From DASYPQ01 sp046155895 (lineage in GTDB: Bacteria; Planctomycetota; UBA1135; GCA-002686595), in the NCBI GenBank assembly GCA_046155895.1, contig JBJXFB010000156.1, positions 1 through 64,000 of the forward strand: a stretch of 64,000 nucleotides of DNA, written 5' to 3'. The notes under the pieces were generated by a model that saw only the letters and a list, made by a program, of their open reading frames with translations, had not been told where the DNA came from and made no database searches. Made by a program: the position numbers and the translations under genes. Positions 23,368-32,779 of the stretch are shown piece by piece; positions within the stretch are counted from its first letter, which is position 1, and each line of letters opens with the position of its first letter.

Positions 23368-25783
23368 GGCGCCCCTGCATCTGGAGCGCCTCGCGGGAGA
23401 CCGCGTCGGCGCCGGCGTGGTCGCCGCGGAACCTCAAGACAGAAGCCAGGCTCTCGAGGAGGCCCGCCACCATCTCGTGATCCCCGGGAGTCAACCGCCG
23501 CTGCATCTCCAGCCCCTCGCGGACGAACTCCTCGGCGCCGGCGAAGTCCTCCCGGACGAGGAGCAGGACGGCGAAGTTGTTCAGGGTCGTGGGGATGTCC
23601 GGGTGGCCGCCGGGGAACAGGCGCCTCTGCATGTCGAGCGCCTGGCGGTAGAGCGGCTCCGCGGCGTCGAGATCGCTGCGGCTGTGGGCCATCGCGGCCA
23701 GGTTGGCCATCGAGGTCGCGACGCGGGCGTGGTCGCCCGGGAACATGCGCTGCTGCATCTCGAGCCCCTCGCGGAACAGCGCTTCGCCGCCTTCGACGTC
23801 CCCGCGCCGGTAGAGCACCGAGGCGAGGTTGTTGAGGCTCGACGCCGTCTCGGGCGCGTCGCCGGGGAGGAGACGCCGCTGCATCTCGAGCGACCGGCGG
23901 TGGACCGGCTCGGCGCCGTCGAGATCGCCGCGCGCCTGGAGCACGTTCCCGAGCTGGTCGAGCGTCGTGGCCACGTCGGGATGGTCGCTGGGATACAGCC
24001 GCTGCAGCATCTCGAGCGCACGCCGACAGGAGTCTTCCGCGCCGTCGACGTCGCCGCGCGCCAGGATCACGACCGCGAGGTTTTCGAGGTTCAGGGCCAC
24101 GGCGCGGTGATCTCCGGGCTGGAGACGCTCGTTCATCTCGAGCGCCTGGCGCATCAGCCGCTCGGCGCCCGCGAGGTCGCCGCGCAGGTGCAGCGTCGAG
24201 GCGAGGTTCCCGAGCGAGTTGGCGACCTCGGGATGATCCCCCGGGAAGAGCCGGCGGTTCATCTCGAGCGCTTCGCTGTAGAGTGATTCGGCGGCAGCGA
24301 GCTCGCCGCGCAGCTGAACGAGCTCGGCGAGACTGGTCACGTTCAAGGCGAGCTCGACGTGGTCCGCGGGGAAGAGCGCCCGCGCCTTCGCGAGCGCCTG
24401 CCGCAGGATGGGCTCCGCCGCGTCGTACTCCGCGACGTCGCGGTAGGCGTTCCCGATCAGGCGCATCAGGCGCAGCTCGGCCTCGGGAGCGGGGGCGAGC
24501 TCGCCGCGCTCGATCCGCGCCCAGGCCGCGTCCATCATCTCGCGCAGCATGGCGGTGTCGCGGCCGCGCGCGACCGACGGCGACACGCCGCCCAGCGTCT
24601 CCTCGAGGAAACTCGCGACCTTTTCGGCGCGGAAGGAGTTCGCGTCCGAGCTGGCCTTGAGCGAGAGGCTGACGATCAAGCCGACGACGAGGGCGATCGC
24701 AGCCGTCAGCAGCGCCCCCGACAGCGCCTTGTTGCGTTGCACCCACTTGCGGGCTTCGGCCCAGGTGCCCGTCTCGTGCGCGCGGACGACGCGGCCCTCG
24801 AGGTAGGCCGCCAGGTCCGCGGAGAGCGCCGCCATGTCGCCGTAGCGCGCGGGGAGGTCGCGCGCCATCGCCTTGCGGCAGATCGCAAGCAGCTCGGCGG
24901 GCGCGTCGGGCGCGAGCGCTTCGATCGGAGGCGGGGGGCCGGCGCGGACGCGCTCGAGGATCGCGCGGCCGCCGACGGACTCGCCCGGCCGGACGTAGGG
25001 CGTGCCGCCCGAGAGCAGGTGGTAGAGCATCGCGCCGACCGCGTAGACGTCGGAGCACGGGCCGACCTGGGCCAGCGAGCCCTCCGCCTGCTCGGGCGAC
25101 ATGTACGCCGGCGTGCCGACGACGTCGCCCTCGAGGGTCTCGAGCGGGGAGCTCGTCTCCTCGATCGCGCCGCTCGAAGCGCCGGGCCGCCCGTTCTCCC
25201 CAAGGACGCGCGCGAGCCCCCAGTCCATGACGTAGACCTCGCCGAAGCGGCCGACCATGACGTTGCCGGGCTTCAGGTCGCGGTGGAGGACGCCCTTGTG
25301 GTGCGCGTAGGCCATCGCCTCGCACACGCGGTGGAGGACGCCGAGCGCGCGCGTGCGGGTCCACTCGTCTTGCCCGTCGCGGACGAGGTCGAACACCTCG
25401 CGCAGCGTGCGGCCCTCGACGAGCTTCATCGTGAAGTACAGGCGGCCGTGGGAGTCGAGGCCGAGCTCGTGGACGGGCACGACGCCGGGGTGGTCGAGGC
25501 GTCCGGTGATCTGCGCCTCCTCGAGGAAGCGTCCGAGCCGCCGCAGCTCGCGCGGGAGGTCCGGGTCCTGCGGCGACGACTCGTCCGTCGCGGGCAGCAC
25601 CTTCATCGCGAGGGCGCGCTGCAGATCGGCGTCCCACACGCGATGGATCGCGCCCATGCCGCCGCGCGCGATCTCTTCCTCGTACGCGTAGCGGCCCGTG
25701 GACTCGCCGCGAGCGGCGAGGCGCGCGACGACGTCGACGGGGGACGGATCGGGACGTCGGGCGGTGAGCGGGCCTTCGTGCAT
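23351..25783 (-). CDS. Membrane Ser/Thr protein kinase with C-terminal TPR repeats
   Basis: An 810-residue protein. The kinase domain spans about residues 32-320: glycine-rich loop ARGGMGA (39-45), Lys61, catalytic HRDLKPGN (167-174) and DWG (187-189) instead of DFG. The latter is common in planctomycete kinases. One membrane helix lies around 350-370 (LLTAAIALVVGLIVSLSL). The C-terminal half is tetratricopeptide-type repeats of about 42 residues, many with LEMQRRLFPGDHP, of the kinesin-light-chain kind. Such kinases are typically encoded near ECF sigma factors. Here the sigma gene is at 18026, with two exported proteins between. It starts at ATG 25783. Confidence 0.88.
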   Translation of the reverse strand: MHEGPLTARRPDPSPVDVVARLAARGESTGRYAYEEEIARGGMGAIHRVWDADLQRALAMKVLPATDESSPQDPDLPRELRRLGRFLEEAQITGRLDHPGVVPVHELGLDSHGRLYFTMKLVEGRTLREVFDLVRDGQDEWTRTRALGVLHRVCEAMAYAHHKGVLHRDLKPGNVMVGRFGEVYVMDWGLARVLGENGRPGASSGAIEETSSPLETLEGDVVGTPAYMSPEQAEGSLAQVGPCSDVYAVGAMLYHLLSGGTPYVRPGESVGGRAILERVRAGPPPPIEALAPDAPAELLAICRKAMARDLPARYGDMAALSADLAAYLEGRVVRAHETGTWAEARKWVQRNKALSGALLTAAIALVVGLIVSLSLKASSDANSFRAEKVASFLEETLGGVSPSVARGRDTAMLREMMDAAWARIERGELAPAPEAELRLMRLIGNAYRDVAEYDAAEPILRQALAKARALFPADHVELALNVTSLAELVQLRGELAAAESLYSEALEMNRRLFPGDHPEVANSLGNLASTLHLRGDLAGAERLMRQALEMNERLQPGDHRAVALNLENLAVVILARGDVDGAEDSCRRALEMLQRLYPSDHPDVATTLDQLGNVLQARGDLDGAEPVHRRSLEMQRRLLPGDAPETASSLNNLASVLYRRGDVEGGEALFREGLEMQQRMFPGDHARVATSMANLAAMAHSRSDLDAAEPLYRQALDMQRRLFPGGHPDIPTTLNNFAVLLLVREDFAGAEEFVREGLEMQRRLTPGDHEMVAGLLESLASVLRFRGDHAGADAVSREALQMQGRLTASK

Positions 25784-25826
25784 GGGCGCGCCCTAGGAAC
25801 CGGAACGCGGGGTCGATTCTAGCGCG

Positions 25827-26455
25827 CTACGCCCGCCGAACGGGAATCCGGGCGTGCAGCTCGAAGTGCTCGAACCCGTGCGCGAACGGACGGCCGAGGA
25901 ACGCTTCGAACATCGGTTGATCGTCCGGAACGTAGCCGCTCGCCGGCAGCCACGTCTTGAAGAGCCAGTCCAGGGCGCGCATCTCGTGGTCGACCCCGCC
26001 CCGGATCAGGACCTGCGCGACGCGCAGGGCCGGGAAATCGAAGCGGCCGATCTCGCCCTCGGCAACGACGCCGTCGACCTCCAGCGCGACGTCGTAGCGG
26101 CAGTCCTCGAGCGCGACGATCTCCGGGTCCTCCCACTGGTACCCGAGCCACTGGCCGTCGGCCAGGCCGCGCGCCTCGGCCCAGGCGATCAACCGCTCGA
26201 ACGCCTCGCGGACGCCGTCGCCGCGGTACGGGTCGAGAACGCGGATGTAGGCGACGGTGCGCGGGGCGAGGTCGCGCATCTCGACCTCGAAACCGTCGGG
26301 GTTCTCTCCGGCGGGCAGTCGCGAGAGGTGATGATGTCCCCAGGCGTCGGTCGCGGCGGCCACGAGCTCCTCGCGCTTGGATTCGCGCCAGGACGCGAGA
26401 TCGAACCGGCTCGGCGCCACGCCGTAGCGCTGCCGGCGAGCGCGGGCGTTCCGGG
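25827..26455 (-). pseudogene. AraC/GyrI-type regulator lacking its N-terminal DNA-binding domain
   Basis: The C-terminal 180 residues resemble the GyrI-like effector-binding domain of AraC-family regulators: VEMRDLAPRTVAYIRVLDPY, ADGQWLGYQWEDPEIVALED, CRYDVALEVDG and DWLFKTWLPASGYVPDDQP. The upstream part RRQRYGVAPSRFDLASW looks like the end of an AraC helix-turn-helix region. The rest of the HTH is missing, because at about 26455 the sequence changes to IS91 transposase read on the other strand. It is probably an inactivated regulator, although a stand-alone effector-binding domain from an internal start is possible. Confidence 0.65.
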
Positions 26456-27263
26456 TGGCCGATCGGGCGCCGTCGTCATGGCCCAGCGCTTCGGCGGTGC
26501 GCTGAACTTGAATCTCCACTTCCATGCGCTCGTGACCGAGGGCGTCTGCTCGAGCCAGAGTCCGCTCGCGTCACCGATCTTCCATGGAGCTCCGCCGCTC
26601 ACCGACCAGGATGTCGTCGCGGTCACCACCATCCTCCACCGCCGCATCCTGCGCTACCTCCGCCGGCTCGGCCGGCTCCCGCGTGATGAGCACGATGAGA
26701 CGTCCCAGCCCAAGCCCGACGAGCCGCTGTTCGCCCAGCTCTGCGCGGCTTCGGTCCAGGGTCGCGTGGCACTGGGTCCGCAGAGCGGCACCGCGGTCGA
26801 GCGGATTGGCCGCCGCCGTGGCGATGACCGCCCGCTCTTCATGCCGGGCGAGTTGTGCTGCGACATCGAGCAGTTCTCCCTGCACGCCAAGGTCCTGATC
26901 GCGCCCGACGATCGCGAGGCGTTGGAGCGATTGTGCAGGTACATCGCCCGACCTCCGATCAAGGTCGAGCGTCTTTCGCTCGACCCCGACGGCCGCGTGA
27001 TCCAAGCGCTGCGCCGCCACGGGCGCGACGGCACGTCGGCGATCGCCTTCGATCCGCTCGACTTCCTCTCGCGGCTGGATCCGAAACGGCGCGCGGGCAC
27101 GTCGCGGGCCCGGGCGGGCAAACGGATCGAGGAGCGGATCGAGAGGAGACGAGGGGGCTCGCCGCCAGGTCTACCTGGAAGCTTCGAGGCCGTGGCTCGG
27201 GCATCCTCGAACTCGGGGCAATCCCACCCCAAGGCCTCGGGAGGCCAGCCCGCCGCTCGCTAG
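26456..27263 (+). pseudogene. IS91-family transposase, C-terminal fragment
   Basis: The translation runs from GAVVMAQRFGGALNLNLHFH to a stop at 27263. It includes HALVTEGVC, FSLHAKVLIAPDDREALERL, CRYIARPPIKVERLSLDPD and DPLDFLSRLDPK, all characteristic of IS91/IS801 transposases with the HUH-type HFH motif. The N-terminal third is absent and the frame has no start of its own. It abuts the truncated AraC-type gene and carries the element's 3' end, repeated at 16725-16975. Confidence 0.85.
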
Positions 27264-27319
27264 CAGCGCGATCGCCTTGCTCCCGCACACCCTCGAAGAT
27301 GGATCCCAACGGGCGGCCC
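27070..27319 (+). mobile_element. 3' end of an IS91-family element (copy B)
   Basis: This segment includes the last 190 bases of the transposase fragment and about 55 bases beyond its stop, ending near ACGGGCGGCCC. It is the better-preserved partner of copy A at 16725-16975. The two copies, in the same orientation 10.3 kb apart, bracket the accessory segment with the sigma factor, exported proteins and kinase. Confidence 0.65.
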
Positions 27320-27350
27320 TGGAACTCCCTTCAGGAAGAGTCTCCACTCG

Positions 27351-27950
27351 ATGGTGCTCGTTGGACTCATGGGACTCGCTCGCAGCACTCCCACTCGGGC
27401 GGGCGCACTCGTGGCGCTCGTGATCGCGGTCGGCCTCTGGCTGCGCGGCGTCGAAGCTCAGAAGATCCTGTGGCTCGACGAGCTGCACTCGGTCTGGGCC
27501 GCGCGCGGAAGCGGCGTGGCGGAGGTGATCGAGCGGGTGAGCGTCGACTTCCACCCCCCGCTCTACTTCCTCCTGCTCCACTGGATCGGGACGCTCGGCG
27601 TCACGGATCCCCACGCCCAGCGGTGGCTCTCGATCTTCTTCAGCTTGGCGTCCGTGGTCCCGCTGATCGGGATCCTCCGGTCGATCGGGTTCTCGCCCCT
27701 GGCGTGCGCCGTTGCGTGCGGCGTGTTCGCGACGTCCTCTTTCCAGATCAGCTTCGGCGCGGAGCTGCGCGCCTACTCAGGCCTCCAGTTGGCCGCGGTG
27801 ACGATGGTCTGGGCGGCGTTCACCGACCGCGCCACGCCGAGGCTGTGCTCCGTCGCCTTCAGCGCCGCGCTCGGAATGACGGATGCACGGCAAGGCCTGG
27901 AGACCGACTCCACAAGATGGGGTTCAATGAGACCTCCGGGCCGAGTGTGA
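27351..27950 (+). pseudogene. Truncated GT-C glycosyltransferase (PMT/GT39-like), N-terminal part
   Basis: About 175 residues look like the start of a multi-membrane-helix glycosyltransferase of the dolichyl-phosphate-mannosyltransferase type. The first loop reads ILWLDELHSVWAARGSG and FHPPLYFLLLHWIGTLGV, with the acidic residue pair in WLDE typical of GT-C catalysis. After SAALGM (about 27880) the sequence no longer looks like membrane protein, and the frame ends at 27950. Full members have 450-650 residues, so this is a truncated copy. An intact related gene starts 5 bases downstream. Confidence 0.65.
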
Positions 27951-27954
27951 ACGC

Positions 27955-29886
27955 ATGCCTTCCACCGAGAAGCTCTGTGGTCGCACCGCGTGGGCCATGC
28001 TCCTGGGGTCCCTCGTCCTGGGCGCGTTCACCCTCGCGGACTACGGCCTCACCTTCGACGATCCCGCCCGTGCCCGCGCCGGGGATGACTGGCTGCGCTT
28101 CGTCGCCTCCTGGGACCCGAGCCACCTCCCGCGCGGGTTCATGGCCAACTACGGGGCGCTGTTCGACATGTTCGCGGCGGCGCTGGCGGGAGCGCTGCGC
28201 ATTTGGCCGGGAATCGAGGACGACTACCTCGCCCGCCACGCGGCGGTGTTCATCGCCGGCTGGTTCGGCTGGCTCGGCACCTACCGCCTCGCAGGCCGTG
28301 TGGCGCCGCAGCCCGTGCCGCTCCTCGCCCTCGTCCTGCTGATGCTCACGCCGCGCTACTACGGCGCGTGCTTCAACAACCCCAAGGACATCCCCTTCGC
28401 GGCGAGCGCAGTGTGGGCGCTGTACGGCCTCGTGCGCTGGCTGCAGGAGCCGGGCCGCCGCTCCGCCATGCGCTTCGGGTTGCTGACCGCGCTGTGCGTC
28501 GCGACGAGACCCTTCGGCGTGTTGTTCCTCCCTCTGGGCCTGGGTGCATGGGTTCTCTGCCGCCGTCCCGGCGCGAGCCGCGTCGCCGATCCCGCCTGGT
28601 ACCTGATCTCCTCGCTGTTGTGCTCGATCGCGCTGTGGCCGGTGCTCTGGGTTCGGCCTCCCTGGCACCTGGTCCAGTCCGTCATGGCCTACGGGGGGAG
28701 GCTGGCGGGTTCGAGCCACCTCTACCTCGGCGAGGTCGTGGGCTCGACCTCCCCGCCAGCCGGTTACGTCGCGGTGTGGACAGCGATCACGCTGCCCCTC
28801 GTCACGCTGCTCCTCTTCCTCTTCGGCGCGGTGGTCCTTTTTGCGCGCGGCCTGAGCGAGGGCCCGTGCCTGGGCTGGCGCAGGGCCCTGTGCCTTCCCT
28901 GCCTGCTGTGCCTGTGGATCCTGGTGCCGATGGTCGCTCCCGCGCTCCACGCGGTGAACCTGTACAGCGCGGTGCGGCACTTCCTGTTCCTGATGCCCGT
29001 GATCGCGGTGCTCGCCGGCGTCGGTCTCGGACGCGTGCTCACCCTGCGCGCGCGTTGGTTGCGCGCACTCCTGCTGACCCTGGTGGTCGTCGGTTGCGCC
29101 GACACCGTGCGCGAGCAGGTGCGACTCCATCCCTACCAGACGCTGTACTTCAGCCGGCTCGTCGGTGGGATCCGGGGGGCCGAGAAGGAGTTCGACGTGG
29201 CGCACTTCGGCGAGACCTACGAGGAGGCCTTCCGCTGGCTGGCGGAGCACCATCGTTCGGTCGGGACGGAGGAAACCCCGAGCGTGCACACGATCGGGGG
29301 GCACCTGACCTTCGACGAGCCCCAGCACTACGCACGTGTGCACGGGATGCAGTTGAACGGGCCCTCGTTCGAGTACTACATCAGCGAGGTGCGGCTCGGG
29401 CGCGAGGACCACTTCGCGGGCGAGGTGATCCATGTCATCGAGCGCGAGGGCGTCGCGCTCGCGGTGGTGAAACGCATCGAGCCCACGGCTTCGCCCGGCC
29501 TCGTCCAAGTGAACGCGCCGGCGCCAGGAGAGCCCGGTGCGCGCTGGCGCTCGTTCGAGGGGCGAAAGGGATTCTTCGACACCTCCGCGCTCGTCGAAGA
29601 GGGGGTCGGCACGGGGGACCTCGTCATGGCCGTGCGGATCCACTGGCCGCGCGACCAGGTCGTCCCGCTCTACTGGGGATACGTCGGCGCGGGAACCCTG
29701 CGCACGCCCGCCCGGGGCCCACCGCCCCAGGAGACGATCATCCGACTCACGCGCCTGATGCCTCCCCTGCAGTCCGCGCTCCTGCGTACCGACGTCGCGC
29801 TGCGCGCGGGTGTGAACGAGCTGCGCGTGGACCTCTCAGGAATCGACCTCTCGGCCGGGATCTACATCCATCATCCTGCGCCATGA
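27955..29886 (+). CDS. GT-C fold membrane glycosyltransferase
   Basis: A 643-residue integral membrane protein with about 10-12 hydrophobic segments in the first 400 residues and a soluble C-terminal domain of about 230 residues. The first periplasmic loop has DYGLTFDDPARARAGDDW, with the paired acids expected of the GT39/ArnT-like catalytic loop. FNNPKDIPFAASAVWALYGL is a recurrent motif of bacterial PMT-like proteins. It probably transfers a sugar from a polyprenyl-phosphate donor to an envelope acceptor. The donor and acceptor cannot be told. It starts at ATG 27955. Confidence 0.78.
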   Translation: MPSTEKLCGRTAWAMLLGSLVLGAFTLADYGLTFDDPARARAGDDWLRFVASWDPSHLPRGFMANYGALFDMFAAALAGALRIWPGIEDDYLARHAAVFIAGWFGWLGTYRLAGRVAPQPVPLLALVLLMLTPRYYGACFNNPKDIPFAASAVWALYGLVRWLQEPGRRSAMRFGLLTALCVATRPFGVLFLPLGLGAWVLCRRPGASRVADPAWYLISSLLCSIALWPVLWVRPPWHLVQSVMAYGGRLAGSSHLYLGEVVGSTSPPAGYVAVWTAITLPLVTLLLFLFGAVVLFARGLSEGPCLGWRRALCLPCLLCLWILVPMVAPALHAVNLYSAVRHFLFLMPVIAVLAGVGLGRVLTLRARWLRALLLTLVVVGCADTVREQVRLHPYQTLYFSRLVGGIRGAEKEFDVAHFGETYEEAFRWLAEHHRSVGTEETPSVHTIGGHLTFDEPQHYARVHGMQLNGPSFEYYISEVRLGREDHFAGEVIHVIEREGVALAVVKRIEPTASPGLVQVNAPAPGEPGARWRSFEGRKGFFDTSALVEEGVGTGDLVMAVRIHWPRDQVVPLYWGYVGAGTLRTPARGPPPQETIIRLTRLMPPLQSALLRTDVALRAGVNELRVDLSGIDLSAGIYIHHPAP

Positions 29887-30158
29887 GCGCAGCCTGAATC
29901 CGGGCCGGTCCCGTGCCGGCCAGCGGTCTGGAGCTGGGAAATAAATGCGATATCCAAGAGGGGCGTTTGGCCTCACTTGATGCTTGAATTGCAGAAGTGT
30001 CAGTTCGTCGGATCCGCGGGGAGCTAAAATATGGGCATTCCTACCTCCCCAGGAAAGGTCGGACCCATGGCGGTCTGACACGCCAGGCTCGGTGGCGGCC
30101 CTGGAGGACCGAGCCCCCTTCTCGATCCCAACCCCAAACACTCCTCCCCACGAAACAC

Positions 30159-31199
30159 ATGAAACTCTCACGATTCCTGCTTCCCGGACTGACTGCGATG
30201 TCGCTCCTCGGGTTTGCCCCGAGCGCGCTCGCCGACGGCCGCGAGCCCGGCAGCCTCCTGATCTTCCCCGAGTTCGACAACCGCGTCGGTGACGTCACGA
30301 TGTTCACCGTCACGAACACGAACACGGACTTCAATCACGACCCCGCGACCAACCTGCCCAGGGGCACGGTCAAGGTTCACTTCATCTACATCGGGGTCGT
30401 CGACGCCTCGGGCAATCCGCTTCCCTGCCTGGAGGTCGACCGCGAGGTCACCCTCACCCCGGGCGACACATTCACGTTCCTGACGCGGAGCCACAATCCC
30501 CAGCAGCAGCAGGGGTTCATGTACGCCTACGCCAAGCACCCGACCTCGGGCGAGGCGGTCACCTTCAACGACCTGATCGGCAACGCGCTCTTCCTCAACG
30601 GGATCAACGCGATCGACTATTCGACCAACCCGATCTCACTGGAAGGGAAGACCGGCCACCTGAACAACACCGACGTCGACAGCGATGGCAACCGCGATCT
30701 GAACGATAGCGAGTACGACGAGCTCCCCGACGAGATCAAGATCCCGCGCTTCCTGGCGACGGGCGGGGTCCTCCGCAGCGAGCTGATCCTCCTCGGCCTC
30801 TCGGGCGGTGCGCGGTTCGACACGGTCATCGACCTCCTGGTCTACAACGACAACGAGGAAGTCTTCTCGGCCCAGCGCACGATCCGCTGCTGGGAACGAG
30901 TCGCGCTGGACGTCATCAGCAATGTGTTCACGCAGAGCTTCCTCGTGGGCACGAGCCACGCGGCCAACGAGCCGCTCGGCGCGACCGGCCGCGAATCGGG
31001 CTGGATCCATCTCGACGGGGGAGTGGCCTACTCCACGGTCGAGCAGATCCTGAACCCGGCGGTGTACGGGGTGCTCGTCGAGCGCGTCGCGCGCGGCGCG
31101 GGCGCGGCGGACCTGCCGTTCGAGTGCGGCGAGAACAGCGCAGGCTCGCTCTGGCCGAACGGTCCGCTGGGCGACGGCATCCTCGGCGACGGCTACTGA
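30159..31199 (+). CDS. Exported protein of unknown function
   Basis: A 346-residue protein with signal peptide MKLSRFLLPGLTAMSLLGFA, cleaved near SALA-DG. The mature part is beta-rich with GSLLIFPEFDNRVGDVTMFT near the start, a calcium-binding-like Asp run (NNTDVDSDGNRDLNDSEYD) in the middle, and a Gly-rich end. I do not recognise the family. It looks like a secreted or surface-attached protein. No clear ribosome site precedes the ATG. A 272-base space upstream is relatively AT-rich and probably holds its promoter. A strong terminator follows at 31240. Confidence 0.75.
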   Translation: MKLSRFLLPGLTAMSLLGFAPSALADGREPGSLLIFPEFDNRVGDVTMFTVTNTNTDFNHDPATNLPRGTVKVHFIYIGVVDASGNPLPCLEVDREVTLTPGDTFTFLTRSHNPQQQQGFMYAYAKHPTSGEAVTFNDLIGNALFLNGINAIDYSTNPISLEGKTGHLNNTDVDSDGNRDLNDSEYDELPDEIKIPRFLATGGVLRSELILLGLSGGARFDTVIDLLVYNDNEEVFSAQRTIRCWERVALDVISNVFTQSFLVGTSHAANEPLGATGRESGWIHLDGGVAYSTVEQILNPAVYGVLVERVARGAGAADLPFECGENSAGSLWPNGPLGDGILGDGY

Positions 31200-31239
31200 T
31201 CTCGAGGTAGCCGCTCCCGAGGAGGGCTACGATCGCTAC

Positions 31240-31277
31240 GGGCCGGAGAGGGTTCCCCTCTCCGGCCCGCTCTCTTT
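31240..31277 (+). terminator. Rho-independent terminator
   Basis: A perfect 13-bp stem, GGGCCGGAGAGGG with CCCTCTCCGGCCC and a TTC loop (31240-31268), is followed by GCTCTCTTT. It lies 40 bases after the exported protein gene and ends that transcript. The pyrimidine-rich tail is not a perfect T-run. Confidence 0.85.
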
Positions 31278-31347
31278 GCCGGCCAGGGAGATCGGCGTCG
31301 GGACACGTCTGCACTCCGGGCGATGGCCCGCCGTATGATGGCGCTTC

Positions 31348-32592
31348 ATGTCCCTGGTCGACGTGCTGTTGTGGATGTCGGTCAGTGTCGCCCTGCCTGA
31401 CGCCTATCGCGCCGCGCGGACGGGCATGCCCCATCTGGCGGCGTTCACGGTGCTCGTTCTCCTGGGCGTCGGGCTGGTTTTCGTGGCCGCCGCGTCCGAG
31501 AACGCTTGGGAGATCGCTGCGCGCGAGGACGGCCTCATCGAGTGGGCGACGGTGGCCGCGTTCGGCCTGACCCTCGCCCTGCACATCAAGATCCTCGTCA
31601 CCACCCGATCGAGCGCGAAGCTCGTCGAGAAGCTCACGCGTGGCGCCATCGCGCTGTTTTGTTTCTTCGTCGCGGGCGAAGAGATCTCCTGGGGGCAGAG
31701 GCTGTTCGGCTTTCGTCCGCCCGAAATCTTCCTCGAGCGCAACTTCCAGCAGGAGCTCAATCTCCACAACGTGCTGATGAGCGAGTCGAGCGGGCTCGGC
31801 TTCGCGGTGGATTCGAAGCACGTGGTCGCGCTCATCGCGCTCGCGTTCGTGCTCGTGCTTCCGCGGCTGGTTCTGCACCCGCTGCTTGCCGGGGCCAGGG
31901 CGTTGGCTCCCGGCCGTTGGTTGTTGCCAGCGGGGCTCGCCGTCGTCGCCGCCGAGTTGAGCTATCCCGTCGACCTGTGCGGCGAGGGCGCCGAGCTCTT
32001 TCTCGGCCTGGTGCTGCTGGCGGCGGTCTCGGTGGAAGGCAGGTTCTCCCCCGTGCAGATCGGCGCGCTGCTGTTCGCGCCGATATTGTTCGGTTCGGTC
32101 GCGGCGCCGATCGTGTCGCGGGTGTTGTACGGTGCAGACGAGGCAGGCGTCCAGATCACCCGTGCCGAGCTCGAGCTGCTGCGCTCCGATCTGGATGTCG
32201 GCGCGCTGCCGAAGCTCGTCAACAGGGGCTCCGTCCACAAGCGCGTGTTCACCGCCGTGAACGACAAGTACCTGAACGTCGACGGACGCAGCTACCTGGA
32301 GGGACGCAACAGCCCTGCCAGCGCGCTCGACGGCCTGCGCAACGATCGGCGGGGCTACTTCCTCGATCCGTGGAACAACCCGATCTGGATCCATTGGGAC
32401 AAGCAGAAGAAGCGCGCGGTGCTCTACTCCTTCGGCCCGAACCGCTTGCGCGACAGCAACTGGCGACGCAGCGACGAAAGCGCGGGTGACGACATCGCCG
32501 TCGTGTGGGTGCGCACCCGCACTGCGAAGGCGGCGGAAGACGCGGCCGAGGGAGCCCCGGCCATCCCCAACGGCGACAGCGACGGCCGTTAG
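31348..32592 (+). CDS. Membrane protein with a GspG-like C-terminal domain
   Basis: A 414-residue protein with about 7-8 hydrophobic segments in the first 280 residues. The signature EEISWGQRLFGFRPPEIFLE followed by NLHN (from about residue 111) occurs in a family of uncharacterised membrane proteins. The C-terminal 130 residues are soluble and resemble the end of type II secretion major pseudopilin GspG: YFLDPWNNPIWIHWDKQ, LYSFGPNRLRDS and SAGDDIAVVW. Pseudopilins normally begin with a prepilin helix, so this is a fusion. The function is unknown. Its ATG at 31348 follows the terminator of the previous gene by 70 bases. Confidence 0.7.
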   Translation: MSLVDVLLWMSVSVALPDAYRAARTGMPHLAAFTVLVLLGVGLVFVAAASENAWEIAAREDGLIEWATVAAFGLTLALHIKILVTTRSSAKLVEKLTRGAIALFCFFVAGEEISWGQRLFGFRPPEIFLERNFQQELNLHNVLMSESSGLGFAVDSKHVVALIALAFVLVLPRLVLHPLLAGARALAPGRWLLPAGLAVVAAELSYPVDLCGEGAELFLGLVLLAAVSVEGRFSPVQIGALLFAPILFGSVAAPIVSRVLYGADEAGVQITRAELELLRSDLDVGALPKLVNRGSVHKRVFTAVNDKYLNVDGRSYLEGRNSPASALDGLRNDRRGYFLDPWNNPIWIHWDKQKKRAVLYSFGPNRLRDSNWRRSDESAGDDIAVVWVRTRTAKAAEDAAEGAPAIPNGDSDGR

Positions 32593-32779
32593 GGGCCAGG
32601 CTGCCCTTCCTCCCGGTCGTGGGCCGGGCTTTCAGCTCGCATGGATCGCCGCAGTGAAGGCACGGGGAAGCGGAACGACCTGCCGATCGTGAGGATGCGA
32701 CGGGCCTAGCCGGCGAGTCTGCCCCGCGGCTACGAGGGCCTGGCGCGGTGGTGCGGGGCGCGCCGACCCCGCGTCCGTT

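Noticed and set aside
32690..32760. Possible further IS91 end remnant
   Set aside because: A few short blocks resemble the IS91 ends at 16808 and 27150, but the similarity is too weak and the GC content too high to separate from chance.
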